Shown one piece after another: positions 24,372 to 39,000 of a stretch of DNA of 64,000 nt. Positions within the stretch are counted from its first letter, which is position 1. The number at the start of each line of letters is the position of its first letter. Location of the stretch: NCBI RefSeq assembly GCF_036884655.1, contig NC_088337.1, positions 31,474,501-31,538,500 on the forward strand. Reading direction: 5' to 3'. Source of the stretch: Musa acuminata AAA Group (Eukaryota > Streptophyta > Magnoliopsida > Zingiberales > Musaceae). Made by a program: the position numbers and the translations under genes. The notes under the pieces were generated by a model. It saw nothing but the letters and a program-made list of their open reading frames with translations, ran no database searches and was not told the DNA's origin.

Positions 24372-24800
24372 AAATTAAAAAAAAAAATCTTGTCAAAATA
24401 TTTATTTGAAAAGATGATTTCTTATTTTGATAGTTATTTTTGAAAGACAATGTCTTTAAAAAAATTTATAAATAAATATTTGAGAGTAAATTATGAATAT
24501 ATCTCTTTTATATTTTTCTTCTTTATTCTCTAAGTGGTTGAATTAGATATTCTCTAATTTCTCTTTGAAGATTCTTTATTATTTGCTCAATACAGATCTT
24601 CTAAAGGTTTATCATATCCACTGAAACTATTTGCATCATACGCATACTAATTTTATTGAGAAGAGAGTATAAATATCGTTTTTAGAAAAATATTTATACA
24701 CGTTTCAAACCTAAATATTTCCTATATAATTCTCAATCTTGTGTTTGTTTTTTGTTTCGATAGTGTTTTCATCCTCTTCTTTGTCGTATTTTTTTTAATA
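24357..24800 (+). repeat. 5' LTR of the Copia element
   Basis: Aligns along its length with 29337-29764, including the shared words tatttgaaaagatg, cttctttattctc and gaaaaatatttatacacg. Right border approximate because its last bases have mutated. Confidence 0.85.
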
Positions 24801-24814
24801 ATTTAAAAATAATA

Positions 24815-27800
24815 TTTATGAGTTTATACAAGATTATTGAGGCCATAAATACCATCAAATTATTGAATCAAGATTTTATTCGTTTAGATCGTTTTGATGG
24901 AACAAATTTTACTCGTTGGCAAGATAATGAAGTTCATGTTGACTGCTTTGAAGATCTTCTATGTGTTTGATCTAAATCTTCAACTAATTTCTGATCCAAC
25001 TGACGATAACATCGATGAAGTCAAGGCTGAACAAAAGAAGAAAAATGAAGATGAAGTAGAGGACACATTCTCAATGCTATTTCGGACTGACTTTATGATC
25101 TTTATACGGTAGAACCATCTACAAAAACAATTTAGAATGTTTTGAAATTCAAATATCATGCCGAGGAAGAAGGTACAAAGAAATTTTTAATTTTTAAATA
25201 TTTTGATTATAAGTTTGTGGATGATAAGCAAATCTTGATACAAGTGCATGAGTTATAGGTCATTGTTAATCAATTGAAAGCTAAAAAAATCGAACTTCCT
25301 GAACCTTTTCAAGTAGGGGCTATAATAGCCAAGTTGCTTTTATCTTGGAAAGGATATAGGAAGAAGATTTTGTATGACTCTAAGGATATCACTTTGGAGT
25401 AAATTCAAAAACATCTTCAAATCAAGGAAGAATCGAGGATGAGAGATAAGAGTGAGAACTCTATGGCAATATAAAAGCAAATGTTATGAATCAACCTAAG
25501 AATTCCAACAAAGACAAGCAAAACATGAAGAATCATTTTGGCCCCAAAATGGATCAAATAAAATTTAAGAAGCCAATGGAAGCTGTTTTGTTTGTGAAAA
25601 ACTTTGTCATTTTGCTAGGGATTGTAGATTTAAAAAAGCCCAGAAACCGAAAGTCAACTCCGTTGAGGGAGATGATAATATAATCGCTACGGTGAGCGAA
25701 GTGAATGTCATATTTGGCAAGATTTTTGGTTGGTGGTATGATACTTGTGTTACTGTCTATGTTTGCTATGATAAGACATTCTTTAAGACTTATAAAAAAG
25801 TCACAAAAGGGCAAGAGATTCGGGAAATGAAGTTCGTTTTAAGGTGATTGGCAAAGAAAATGTGGAACTCACATTCACTTCGGGAAAGAAAGTCACTCTT
25901 ACTAATGTTCTTCATGTACTAGATATGAGTAGAAATTTAGTGAGTGTGAATCTCCTTGGCAAACCTGAAATTAAATCTGTATTTGAATCCGAGAAGTTAA
26001 TTCTATCCCATAATGAAACTTTTGTTGGAAAAGATTATTTCGCTGACGGAATGATCAAATTATCTATTGTTGACAATGATTCTAAATTTAATAAAGATGT
26101 TGCTTCTATTTATATTGTTGATTCTTATTCATTATGACATAATAGATTAGCACATATTGGAACTAGCACCACCATTAGAAGAATGGTTAAGTGTAGCTTA
26201 ATAAATTATCATTTTGATGAAATTAATAAATATGATATTTATGTTAAATCATGAAGAAACCTTTTTGAAAGATATACTAATTTGTTAGATTTAATACATT
26301 ATGATATATATGAATTAAATGACATATTAACAAGAGAAGATAATAGATATTTCATTACTTTTATAGTTGATATATCTAGATTCACATATTTATACTTATT
26401 GAAACATAAAAATAATATTTTTAATGCTTTTAAGACATATAAAGCATAAGTTAAAAATCAATTAGGGAAGAAAATTAAAGTTTTAAGAAGTGATAGAGAG
26501 GGAGAATACTTTCCTAATGAATTTAACTTATTTTATGAACAACATGACATAATTCATGAATGTTCAGCACCTAGAACACCTTAGCAAAATGGATTAGCTT
26601 AAAAAAAGAATAGGACTTATCTAGAGATGATTAATACTATATTGTTGCATGCTAAATTATTTTATAATTTGTAGAGAGAAGCTTTATTGGCTGCATATCA
26701 TATTTTAAATAGAATTCCCTTTAAAAAAATAAGATCTCTCCATATAAGTTATGGAAAGGAAGACAACCTAACATTGGTTATTTTAAAATGTGAGGGTGTC
26801 TTACATATTGTAAGAATAATGATCCTCAAAGGACAAAGTTAGGACCTAGAGGAATCAAATGTTCATTTATAGGCTATGCCTCAAATAGTAAAGTATATAG
26901 ACTTCTTAATTTGAAGTATAATATCATAATAGAATCTCGAGATGTGGAGTTCTTTGAATATTTAATGACTTCGAATAATAATGTCCATCCTCCAACTAGT
27001 GAAGAGTCACGAGTGGAGACATCTCAAAAGGTTCGTGAGCAACCTAACATTCTTTTGATTGGACATCAATCAACTTCATAAGAGGTTGGAGAGCAATCTC
27101 ATAAATTAAGGAGAAGCACTCGTGTACGAAAAGCAAAAACATTAAGATCGGAGGAGATTTATTCTAAAATATTTTTTTTTACCTTGTAGAAGGAACTAGA
27201 GAGAGTCTTAAAAACAATTCCTCTTGTTTTACAAGTGGAAGATGATCCTAAAACGTTTAAAGAAGCTATGGCCTCTCGTGATGTTGTTTTTTGGAAAGAT
27301 GCTATTAATGATGAGATGAATTCTATTATGTCAAACCACACTTGGGAACTTGTCAATTTACCTTTTGCATCTAAACCTATTAGATGTTGATGGGTATTTT
27401 GTAGGAAGTATCATACAAATGGTACTCTCCAAATATTCAAAGCAAGGTTAGTTGCTAAAGGATTTCGATAAAAAGAAGGAATAGATTATTTTAACACATA
27501 TGCTCTTGTGGCTAGGATCACATCTATTAGAATTTTTTTTACTTTAGCATTATTTTTTTTTATTTTTTATGTTCATCAAATAGATGTCAAAACGATATTT
27601 CTAAATGGAGACCTCGATGAGGAGGTATATATGGAACCCGAAGGTTTTGTTTTATCGGAAAATGAACATAAAGTGTGTAAACTTATTAAGTCATTGTATG
27701 GTTTAAAGCAGGCTCTAAAACAGTGGTAGAAATTTGATACAATAATTCTTTCTAATAGATTTGTTCATAATATTATAGATAAATATGTTTATCTCAAAAC

Positions 27801-28771
27801 TTGTGATGACTATATGGTGATAGTTTGCCTTTATGTTGATGATATGCTAATAGTGAGCAACGACATGAAAGGTATTGTAGAAACAAAGAGGTTTCTATCT
27901 TCAACATTTAAGATGAAAGATCTTGGGCAAGTTGATGTTATACTAGGTATCAAGGTAAAAAGAAATAGTGTGGGCAAGTTGTATTTTGAGTCAAACTCTT
28001 ACATAGAGAAAGTACTAGAGAAATTTAGTCACTTAAAAATCAAAGAAGCAAATACCCCGTTTGACCCAAGTATCAAATTAGTTAAGAATGTTGGAAGAAC
28101 AGTGACTCAATTAGAATATTCAAGTACTATAGGAAATCTAATGTATGCAACGCAGTGCACAAGACCTGATATAGCATTTGTAGTTAGTAAATTGAGTAGA
28201 TTTACTAGCAATCCAAATGTAGAGCATTGGAAGGCTATTGAAAGAGTTCTTAGGTATCTTAAACGAACCAAATATTATGGCCTATAATACTTAAAATTTT
28301 CTGCTATTTTAGAAGGATATACTACCGCAAGTTGGATATCGAGTTTTGGAGATAACAAATCCACTAATGGTTGGGTGTTCACCTTGAGAGGTGATGAGCA
28401 AGAAATAAATGTGTATAACTCACTCAACTATGGAATCAGAATTTGTTGCTCTAGCAAATACAGGAAAGAAGGCTGAATGGTTTAAGGACTTTCTATTAGA
28501 AATTCCATTGACTTCTAAGAGTGTGAATTCAATTTCTATACTTTGTAATAGGCAAGCCACTTTAGCTCGTGTGTATAGTGAAATATATAATGGAAAGTCA
28601 AGACATATAAGTTTTAGACATGATTATGTGATGAAATTGATCAAGAGTGAGATTATTTCACTCACATTTGTGAAAACAAGTGAGAATTTGATTGATTCAT
28701 TCACTAAACCTCTTATAAGAGAAGTTGTAAGATCAACATCAAAATGGATGGAGCTAAAACTTCTTGAATAA
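24815..28771 (+). pseudogene. Copia gag-pol pseudogene
   Basis: Domains in order. Gag is about 24830-25680, with RFDGTNFTRWQD near the start, a kept zinc knuckle CFVCEKLCHFARDC near 25575-25620, and a stop-broken middle. Protease lies near 25725-25800, where the active-site Asp-Thr-Gly-Ala is changed to DTCVT. Integrase is about 26130-26900, with LRSDREGEY kept but the Glu of the QNG-Ala-Glu motif replaced by a stop codon near 26600. Reverse transcriptase is about 27370-28290, with [29 protein letters not shown] and an intact YVDDM near 27830. RNase H is about 28290-28770, with [25 protein letters not shown] and FTKPL. Many in-frame stops make it inactive. Confidence 0.9.
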
Positions 28772-29336
28772 AAGATCCACCGATGATAGCAATTCTACTC
28801 AAAATTATGAAATGAGTAATAAAGAGTTCAAAGGGTAAGAACAAGTCATTGATATGTGGAGTGGTTGAGTACTTCGAAAAATTTTACGAGTCCCATTTAA
28901 AGATGTTAAAGTACTGGTTGTCACTGAATGAGGGTTGAGTTAATTATACTATTAATGAAGTTCAGTTAAGTTATGACAAGTATCTCAAAGAGTGACAAAG
29001 ATACTATAAGAACTTCACCTATATAAACTTAGAAGTGATACCGCTTCGATTGAGAGTTGGAGTTTTCTCTCGTAAAAAATTATGAACTTGGATGAGCACA
29101 AGGCCATATTAGGACTAAGCGAGATTTTATGAGGAATACAAGGATATTGTATTTATGTATGTGGTATCACTGGTGTTGTCATTAGGAATAACAAATTCAA
29201 AGCTTTTATGTTATTTGGGATTTCAGCTTTACTTTGTGATGCTTACACTAAGATAATATTCAAATCGAAAGATATATTATTTTATTCATAAATACTATTT
29301 AATCACTTGAAATTTTTTTTAAATTTGAACGAGAAT

Positions 29337-29764
29337 TGTTATAAATTATTCAAATTAAAAAAATATTTTTAAAATAATTATTTGAAAAGATGGTTTCTTT
29401 TATAGTTATTTTGGTAGTTATTTTTCAAATGTTATATCTTGTGAGAAAATATCTATAAATAGGTATTTGAGGATAAATTATGAATACATCTCTTTCATAC
29501 TCTTCTTCTTTATTCTCCAAGTAATTAAATTAGATATTCTTTAATTTTTCTTTGAAGATTCTTTATTGTTTACTTAATAAGATAATACTTGTCATATCCA
29601 TTGAAATCATTTACATCAAACCCATAATAATCTTATTGAGAAGATGAGACAAATATCATTTTTAGAAAAATATTTATACACGTTTCAAGCCTAAATATTT
29701 TCTATAGTATTATTATTTATTTGCATAGTATTTTCATCATCTTCCTTATCATATTTTTCCAACA
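29337..29764 (+). repeat. 3' LTR of the Copia element (428 bp)
   Basis: Starts TGTTATAAATTATTC and ends TTCCAACA, so its TG and CA ends are intact, unlike the 5' copy. Confidence 0.88.
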
Positions 29765-29769
29765 GTTGC

Positions 29770-30991
29770 CCCTGATCGACTGATTCCGATGCTGTCAACG
29801 CCGGTCCCGTTCGAAAAAAATATTCATCAGAGTAGAACAGAATTGAATCTGATTAGAAAGTAAATGCACCTATGTAGGTAATAATTTTTTAAAAGCCGAC
29901 GTCTTATAATATGATAAAGTGTTTACGAACTTTATAAAAGTTTGAAAAACTGTAGTACTTAGTTTTAATTGCTAAAAATTACTACTAAAGAACTATGCTC
30001 GTTAAAAGTTGGTGACAAGATATTAGCATTAAGTTGACTTATCAAGAAACAGGACGACATGGCAATGGGTCCATCTTCCCTTGTCCCAAAAATATTTTCC
30101 GAAAAGAATAATTCTTACTGTACTAACGATATAAACCATGAAAAAGGAATAAAAGGAAACAATATCCCAAGGGAAGTGCAAAAGAGTGCTGACGTGGAGC
30201 GGTTTCGAGGTCCGACGCGCTCGAAGCTTCTATTACACTCCCCTCCGACCGAGCCCGCCCGGTTGACGATCCAAGAAGAAGACTCGTACCCGTTTCGTGT
30301 GCCTCTAGACGAGACGGCGAATCCGGGATCAGGTAAACGATGATTCGAATCTGGCTGACGTGTAAGTGGTAGGTCTGCCGTCGCTGATATTGCCATCAAA
30401 CAGCTTGGCTGATGCCCACATGTCGTCGATATTGTCCCTATTTCTCTTTTCTCGAAATTAAAATTCTATTTTCTGTTCCCGGTTCTTTTTAAGAATTTTG
30501 TGCCTCCTATTTCTTCATTCTTCCAGACACCGGAAATAGAAGGCCGTTTTTGTGTTCGCTAATGCTTTGTTCTGCGCCGCGCCCTCCTTTGTCTACATCT
30601 AAAGCCAACCAAGTCCCTCCTCTCCGTTCCTTTCAGTCTCTCATCGCTTTCCTTCTTCCTGAAAAGGATCTCGCGATCTCATCGTCGGAGTTTGCCTCGG
30701 CCGAGCCGATCGATCCCTTCGATCCACGTAGCCGTTGCGTGGGTATTCTCTTTTCCTGGAGATCCGGTCGTGTTGTTGTACTCGGGGTTGGAGAACGAGT
30801 TAAGATCTGTGTTAATCGCGGGGTTTTTGGCTTCAGCTTGAGGAACCTTGGGTTGTCGGTGGGCTAGGGCCAACTCTGCTTGCCGTACTCGCTCCCTTTG
30901 ATATTTGATTGATCGTTCCGATTATGACGCCGTAGAGTGTGGGATTTGTCGGAATAGTATCGAGGTTAGGCGTCTGGGAAGGAGTGGGAAT
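29770..30991 (+). promoter_or_regulatory. EDR2 upstream and leader region
   Basis: No separate gene is supported. The GC rises from about 30180, and the last 450 bases before the EDR2 start (30992) look like a leader. The 94-codon frame at 30059-30343 has an equally long antisense frame and no family likeness. I could not fix a TATA box or a leader intron. Confidence 0.4.
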
Positions 30992-32990
30992 ATGTCGAAG
31001 GTGGTTTATGAGGGATGGATGGTCCGTTTCGGGAGGAGGAAGATCGGGCGCTCGTTCATCCATATGCGGTACTTCGTTCTCGAGACCAGAATGCTCGCGT
31101 ACTACAAGAGGAAACCTCAGGATATCATGGTACCGCATCACTCCTTTGGTTTCTTTTTCCTAATTCTTGTATTGATGTTTTCTCTTATTTCGTCTGGACT
31201 CAGTTGGATTAGGAGTTCTTTTTGTTTATCCGTTGTGCCTTAATATTTTCTTAATTGAAATACTGAACTGTCTCAGCGTGTTTACCATTATTCAGCTTCC
31301 GATCAAGACACTTCTCATAGATGGAAACTGCAGAGTGGAGGATAGGGGGCTTAAAATGCACCACGGACATGTAAGCCTTCTTCTTCTTTAAGTGGAGAAA
31401 GCCTGATTTCTGAAGGAACACTTAACATACCTCTCATTCAATTTAGAGTTCTGGCTTAATGCCAGTTAATTTCATGAATGCTATGATTTTAACAGCTTCG
31501 TGTATGCACTGTTCTATGACCACGTTTTGTGGACAGAACATTGTCCTGATAATACCAAAGATTATGTTTATGAATTTGACATTCTTTTTTTCAATATCTT
31601 AGATATAACATATACTCATGTACTTGAAGTCTTAGATCTCCAAAACCTTGTCTGAATAACTTCCTTATACATGCTAACTTAAGGCAGTTTTGGTGTACCA
31701 GCAGTATAAACTTTTAACCATAATAATTCAATATATAATATCATTATTTTTTGTTGGGTTTCAATAATTTTCCACCGTTTATTAACAGTTAGAGTTGCTT
31801 CTTATGTTCTAATATTTTTGATGCAAGTAAGTGACATGTATGGAACCAATAAATATGTCTTAGTCTTACTAAAGATGATTCTTTATTGTAGAAAATTCAA
31901 ATTTGTCTTGCTTCGGCACATACCTTTGATTCTTATACTTTTGTCATTTATGTTTTGTATCGATAAAATGTGTTGATTAATTTGTTATTTAATTTCTCTT
32001 CGATTTTTAGATCTGATAGAATTTGTTGTTCTTCTCCTTTATAATGACATGTGTTGATTTTCTTATTTTAACGTGCAGATGGTGTATGTTTTATGTGTTT
32101 ACAACAAGAAAGAGAAGTATCATCAGATTATGGTTTGTGCTGACTTAAGTTGCTTAACTTCACAAAGTAGAGCCACTTTTATCCACTTTGGACCTTCTAT
32201 TTGTGTGATTATCAACAAGGCTGAAATATATTTCCATTTTGCTTAAGAATTGTATTGCTTTAATAGAAATTGTTATTTAGCTATAGAAAACTAACATGAC
32301 TGTAAGCAGTGCCACATTTTTCATAAATTCAAAGGTTGTGATTAGAGTCATTGGATTTGTCTAGGGAGGGTATTGTTCTGATTAAAAGGGCAGTCAACTG
32401 CATAAGGCTCTGCCAATACAAGGTCTGGGAGCATCAATGTACAATAAAGAAGTAGTTTCCCTGACTCGAGAGTCGAGACTTGGTCACTTTGATTGCAAGG
32501 AGCAATCATACTCTGATACCAAGCAAAGAGACTTGTTCGTAGTGCTGATCCATAAGATAAATTGTATAACAATGCTTCAAATAGGCCTCCTTTTGATTTA
32601 TCTGAATGTCAAAAATGAAATACACTTTCCTGATAAATACTGATAATTTATGCATATGCTTAATTAGTAAATTAAATAGAACATATAAATTAATTTTATA
32701 TATTTCATTTTAAATAGTTTATTTATTTAAATTAGCTCAATCTAATAGATAGCTTGGATCCTTTTATTTCCTTTTGCAAACCACAATAAACATTCTTGGC
32801 CCTCCTTGATGTAAAGATCTCGCTTCGACACTTCATCCCTGCCAGTTACTGGAAGTCTCATGTGTATATATATATATGTATGTATATATATATATATATA
32901 TGTATGTATATATACATATATATATGTATGTATATATACATACATATATATATATGTATGTATATATGTATATATACATATATTATATAT

Positions 32991-33024
<34 letters not shown>

Positions 33025-36000
33025 TCCTTCAAACCGAAGTGTTGTAGACAGTTGCTTTGTAAAATTGTCACCAATTGCAACTTAAAGATCTTTTTATTTT
33101 CGTTTGCAAGCCACTATAAATGTTCTTGGCCCTCCTTGATGTATTTTTGCTTCACCCCTGCTGGTTGCTGGAAGAGTTGTGTATTCATTTATTCTGTTGT
33201 CAACTGGGGTGTTCTAAACAGATCCTTTGTAAAATTTCCCATTAATAGGTGTTAAATCTGTCACCTATATTATATAATTTTCTTCATTATAGGCATGTGA
33301 CCCATATTTTACATCTTTTTGTGTGTGCTTGTGCTGCATATTATTATTCTTAATACTGGTTTTCTTTTTGAACCAGATGGCAGCATTTAACATTCAGGAG
33401 GCTCTGATCTGGAAGGAGAAAATTGAACTTGTTATTGATCAGGTATTAAGTAACAATTTCATTAGTTATATATCATCTTCTTGCTATCTAGTGAACATAT
33501 AATGTTTTCTATATTTAAGACTACTTCACTAGTGCAGGTTGTTACAATAAAAATTAAAAATTATTAATAATAGCATAGTTATAAGTTAGACTCATTTTGT
33601 TCCAATAAAAGGAAACACTTAGAAGATTTTGAGATCTTGAAGCCTCTTTAAAGCATTTATTTTCTACAAACAAAACTCTAGGGTATATCTTTTGATTATA
33701 ATATAACAAACATGTGGTTCCTTTTTTGGCATTTAGAGGATCTTATGTACAAAACTACCCTAGAATTATTGGCTAGTTTTTAAACATTAGTTTTACCTCA
33801 TTATCAATGTGGATGAACACTGCTGATAAAGAAACATGTAGAAATAGAACACAAGGAATGCTTTTGCTTTCTTTAAATGTTAGATTAAGGTGTAACAGGA
33901 ACTTTTTTACATGAAAAAAATCAGCATAAAAAGTTATTGAAAACACGAGCAATTAGCTATGCAAACTTTCAAAGTATTATAAGTAAATTGAATTAGTGAC
34001 TGCATTATGCACCCTATTAAATCATGTTTAATCAACATGGATTGGAAGCATGTGTATTCTAGAGTCCTAGACAACTTTGTTTATTGCAATGGAATAAGGG
34101 GTCTGGGTATTGATAAATTAGACTAATGTGTTTATTCCCCACCTGGCATGCAAAATTAACTAGATATGGGACCTTTGTTTTGGTTTAGACCATTGGAATG
34201 CCATTCAAATTGGAATCTCATTTGGATCATTTGGTTGATGAATAATTTTTTGTATAGAGTTATATAAAGAGGTTGTTGAACTGGTCTTTAAGGTAAATGA
34301 CACTTTATATTGATTCATTTACACATATATAATTATTTTGGATTACTCAATTGTTCATCTCTTCCTACAAGCAGCAAGATTTCATAACAGCTAATGGAAA
34401 CAAGGTATATGCTTCAATTCCATATGGACCTATGGCGGATGATGGAAGAAATGCTTCCTCCTCTGATCGGGAAAGTCAGTAAGTAATGATGTAATATGTT
34501 TTTACAATTATTTATTGATGTTGTTTTAAGAATACATGACATAGTGGAAGCATTATCACTTGATCTACCATTAATTTATGTTTTTTCTTTTGTCTTTGGT
34601 AAAATGATACTTTAGATGTCATATGCCTTGATGCAGATTTGCCTTGATGTTTCTTTCTTTTATCATATATTCTCATGTTTTTTCTGTGATATTTGATGAG
34701 AGTTTAGTGGAAAACATGCTTTTGTCTATTTATCTTAGATACTGAATCTGGTGTGATTTAGAATTTAAGCCTACCATTCTGCAGACAATATAATATATAC
34801 CTTCTATACTAAGTTTATTAGAGTATTGATATTTGACAACAAAAAATGCAAATTTTACTTATAGTCTCTTACATAAATTGGACTGTTAGGATAACATTCT
34901 GCATGTGTGCTTGTATATGTATCCTTAATCTGATCTCATACGGAAGTTGAAAGGATACTTGCTTTGAGATGAACATTGATAGGTGTGAGATATGACATAT
35001 CTATTAATATTTGCAGACATGAAAATCTATCAGATGTTATTATTAGTATGTGCTAGATACCAATTTGCCAAGATTTCTGTGCAAAGATACATATTATCCA
35101 TTTGTTATGCATTCATGCCTCTTAATTGTTGGCCACAAAAAGAATTTTAAGACATAAATGGATGTTAAAAAATGTAGTAATTTAATGATGCTGAATTGTT
35201 GCTGAAAACTCTACTGTTTGTTCATAAGCAGATATGGAATGAAGTTTCAATGAGAACTGAACTATAAGGATGCTTGATAATTATAAGGAACCTATTCCTG
35301 TTCTTAACTTTTGGATATTGTGAGTGTATATCTTAACCTTTTTCTACATGTCTTGGTACTCATACAGATTGTTGTTATTTTATATATAGTATGGTAGAAT
35401 GTCTTCTTTCTTGCTAGTCACAATCTCATCTCAGTGTTGATTACCTTGCATTGATTTTATGAAAAAGATGTAATGAAATTTATATATGCCATGTCAAAAT
35501 CTTTTAGTTTCCTAATATTTCTTGTAGGTGTAGTCCTGAAGAAGAAGAAGAAGAGAGCCGTCCTACTTTATCACGGAGAATAACCATAGGAAATGGTAAG
35601 GGTTAACATTGATTAGATTTATGAATTTTCAACATATGTTGTGTTTTTTGGTGGCATATAGAGTACAGTGTGACCATCACTTTCTGTTTTGTAGGTTTTC
35701 CTGATTCTGTACCTGATTGGACCTGTGATGTTGATTCAGGCTTGTTAAGTGAGAACAACTCTGATAAAGTCTTTTCTAGGAAACATTGGCGTCTTGTAAG
35801 ATGCCAAAATGGTGAAATATTTCTCTGATTCTTTTTCTATCTTTCCATGTTCCTAATATCTTATTTGTTTTCTGCATTTTACAGCAAATTGTAGCCTGAA
35901 GAATTATAAGAACTACTGTCTGCTTTTGTTTTAATGATTTGTGTTGATTTCAGGGCTTCGAATCTTTGAGGAGCTTGTAGAAGTAGATTATCTTGTACGT

Positions 36001-39000
36001 GAGTAATACATGTTTACACTAAATGTTCATGATATAATTAATTCATTAGCCTTTTCATTAATGTAAATCATTTTCCAACACAGCCAAGGAGTTGTAGTAA
36101 AGCAATGAAGGCTGTTGGCATCATGGAAGCAACATGTGAATCTATATTCCAGCTTGTGATGAGAATGGATGGAATGCGATTTGAGTGAGCTTATACTTAA
36201 AGATAGTCATTTGTATGTTAAACATATCTGATTTATTCTGTTTCCCTCTGTTGCTTTTGCAGGTGGGATTGCAGCTTTCAGTATGGTAGTTTAGTTGAGG
36301 AGGTGGATGGACATACTGCAATACTCTACCATAGGCTGCAGCTGGACTGGTTTCCAGTGTAATTTTTTTTTTAAGCGCATCGAAGAGGACTTAAATTGCT
36401 ATAGCTGCTGCATACCTTGTTCTTTTGCCAGCTCCAGAAACATGCGTGATCACTGGGGTTCTGCAATTAAATTGTCTTCTTGTTTAATCTTGAAGTGAAA
36501 TTACTAATACCTTAACTTCTTCTTTCAGAGAGACAATATGCAGATGTAGTGCCTAGCTACGTCATTTGTGAATTTTGATAGCATAGCTTTTGTAAACATG
36601 TATTTTTTTCTTTACTAGATTAAATATGCCCATATATTAATGTGTAGCCCGCATAAGTTTATGTTTCTAGATTAGATTATAGTTATAGGTACTTATCTTC
36701 TGTTCTATTAGACTAGTTAACCGAAGGACACTTCTTAGCGTAAGAGAGGAAAAAATACATTCAAAGATCTGATGACAGAATTTTTTTGTTAAAATTTATA
36801 TTATGAGAAGACCCAAGTAATGATATACTTAATGTTATTATGCTCCTTATATAAGAATAGATGATTTCATTAAGTGAGAATTATAGGAAAATTCAGATAA
36901 AGATATTCTTCAGATTGACCCAAAATAGCTTGAAAAATTCTCAACCCAGCTTGGAAATGGATAAAGCATCTCTAACAGAACTCCTAGCTGGAGTAGGAAA
37001 AGGAAAGACAAGCTGTCCAATTCAGAAAAGATATTTTTAGTTCAATTCTAGTTGGAATAATATAGGAGAAAGAAGCTTCCAACCTGCTCATAATAAAGTT
37101 GGTAGGACAGGATTGACCCAGTCTCTTCATGCACTAGTAGGATTAGACTTCTTGTTTTCAGTAATTTTTGGGCTGGTTTTCATCCATCTCAGCTGATGTA
37201 TTAGGAAGCAAAATTATCTTATACTCTATTTGTTGTCCATGACTCCTATCACGAATATGGTATAGTTAAGGTAAGTTGTCTGACATCAGAATCTGAATTT
37301 AAATAATTCCATTTTTTTTCTTTCTGGAATTGGATGAATTGCGAGGTGATAAAATTATAAAATAGGAAACCTTATTTCTAATGATTTAGTATATAACAAC
37401 GCTTGAAATTCCCAGAACAAAAATTAAACTGTTTGTCATTTAAGTCCATTGGAGGTTCTTTTGCTCCAAGGAATGAAGCCTTATTAGGAGAGGCATATCC
37501 TAACATAGTTTACATGGAAGTCATTGTGAAGGGGAATATTTTTTTGAGTTATGAGTGGATTGCAAGAAGCAGCTCATGAGGCCTAATTTAGATACCTCAA
37601 GTTGAAACAAACATAATTTTTCAGTTCAAGTGGATTCATGAGACATGCTAACAATCTCTAGAAGGCTATCGTCAATCTCCATGTGAGTGAAGGGAAGCGA
37701 CCATTAGGAATTGGATGAATTGCGAGGCGATGAAATTATAAAATAGGAAACCTTATTTCTAATGATTTAGTATAGAACAACGCTTGAAATTCCCAGAACA
37801 AAAATTAAACTGTTTGTCATTTAAGTCCATTGGAGGTACTTTTTCTCCAAGGAATGAAGCCTTTATTAGGAGAGGCATATCCTAACATAGTTTACATGGA
37901 AGTTATTGTGAAGGGGAATATTTTTTTGAGTTATGAGTGGATTGCAAGAAGCAGCTCATGAGGCCTAATTTAGATACCTCAAGTTGAAACAAACATAATT
38001 TTTCAGTTCAAGTGGATTCATGAGACATGCTAACAATCTCTAGAAGGCTATCGTCAATCTCCATGTGAGTGAAGGGAAGCAACCATTAGGAATTGGATGA
38101 ATTGCGAGGCGATGAAATTATAAAATAGGAAACCTTATTTCTAATGATTTAGTATAGAACAACGCTTGAAATTCCCAGAACAAAAATTAAACTGTTTGTC
38201 ATTTAAGTCCATTGGAGGTACTTTTGCTCCAAGGAATGAAGCCTTATTAGGAGAGGCATATCCTAACATAGTTTACATGGAAGTTATTGTGAAGGGGAAT
38301 ATTTTTTTGAGTTATGAGTGGATTGCAAGAAGCAGCTCATGAGGCCTAATTTAGATACCTCAAGTTGAAACAAACATAATTTTTCAGTTCAAGTGGATTC
38401 ATGAGACATGCTAACAATCTCTAGAAGGCTATCGCCAATCTCCACGTGAGTGAAGGGAAGCAACCATTAGGCTTCTTGATCACCATTTTCGGCCCCAAAT
38501 TCCATCACCTGTTGCTATAGTATGTCAAAAAGTAAGATGTCCTATTTGATAGGGCTGAATCTGACGCTACCATCAGTGCAGGATATTGGATACGTTTGTT
38601 GGTAAGTTTTCGATCTCTAACAAGTCACTATTTTGAGCTAGTGCTATCAAAAGATTTGGTATGGCACGTAGACAAAAAAAAAAAAAGAAATTAGTTGCTA
38701 GTACTGCTATAATCTAGGATTTATCAACAAATGTAATCTGTACACTATATCATAGTTTCAAATAATGGTTGGTACTTGGTACATAAGTAATTAGTTGCTG
38801 GTACTGCTGTAATCTAGGTTATGTTGTATGATGATTGGTACTAACTGGTCCGACAAAGGACTGATATCGGATTATAAGATCCCATACCAGTCAGTATTTT
38901 ATAATATTTTATTAAATTTTTTGAGTGATAGTGTGCAATATGGATCAGTATACCACCCGGGGTACCAATATCATATCTGTCTAGTAAATTACTAAAATTG

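Larger units (their letters stand above)
24352..29769 (+). mobile_element. Degenerate Ty1/Copia retrotransposon with GTTGC target duplications
   Basis: The element is 24357-29764 (5408 bp), flanked by GTTGC at 24352-24356 and 29765-29769. The 5' LTR is 24357 to about 24800 (terminal TG mutated to CG, terminal CA to TA) and the 3' LTR 29337-29764 (TGTTATAAATT to TTCCAACA). The LTRs differ at many positions and in length (about 444 and 428 bp), so the insertion is old. Gene order gag, protease, integrase, reverse transcriptase, RNase H is that of Copia. Confidence 0.93.

Noticed and set aside
24063..24443. 126-codon frame overlapping the short ORF at 24158
   Set aside because: Crosses into the Copia LTR and is Ser/Leu/Arg-rich without family likeness; the 24158 frame has better start context.
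30059..30343. 94-codon frame upstream of EDR2
   Set aside because: Equally long antisense frame and no similarity known to me.
32742..33255. Tyr-Ile-rich frames (up to 131 codons) in EDR2 intron 3
   Set aside because: They translate a TA/TATG microsatellite inside an intron.
37326..38469. The 381-bp triplication as a CRISPR-like or satellite array
   Set aside because: Plant nuclear intron, only three long units without spacers.
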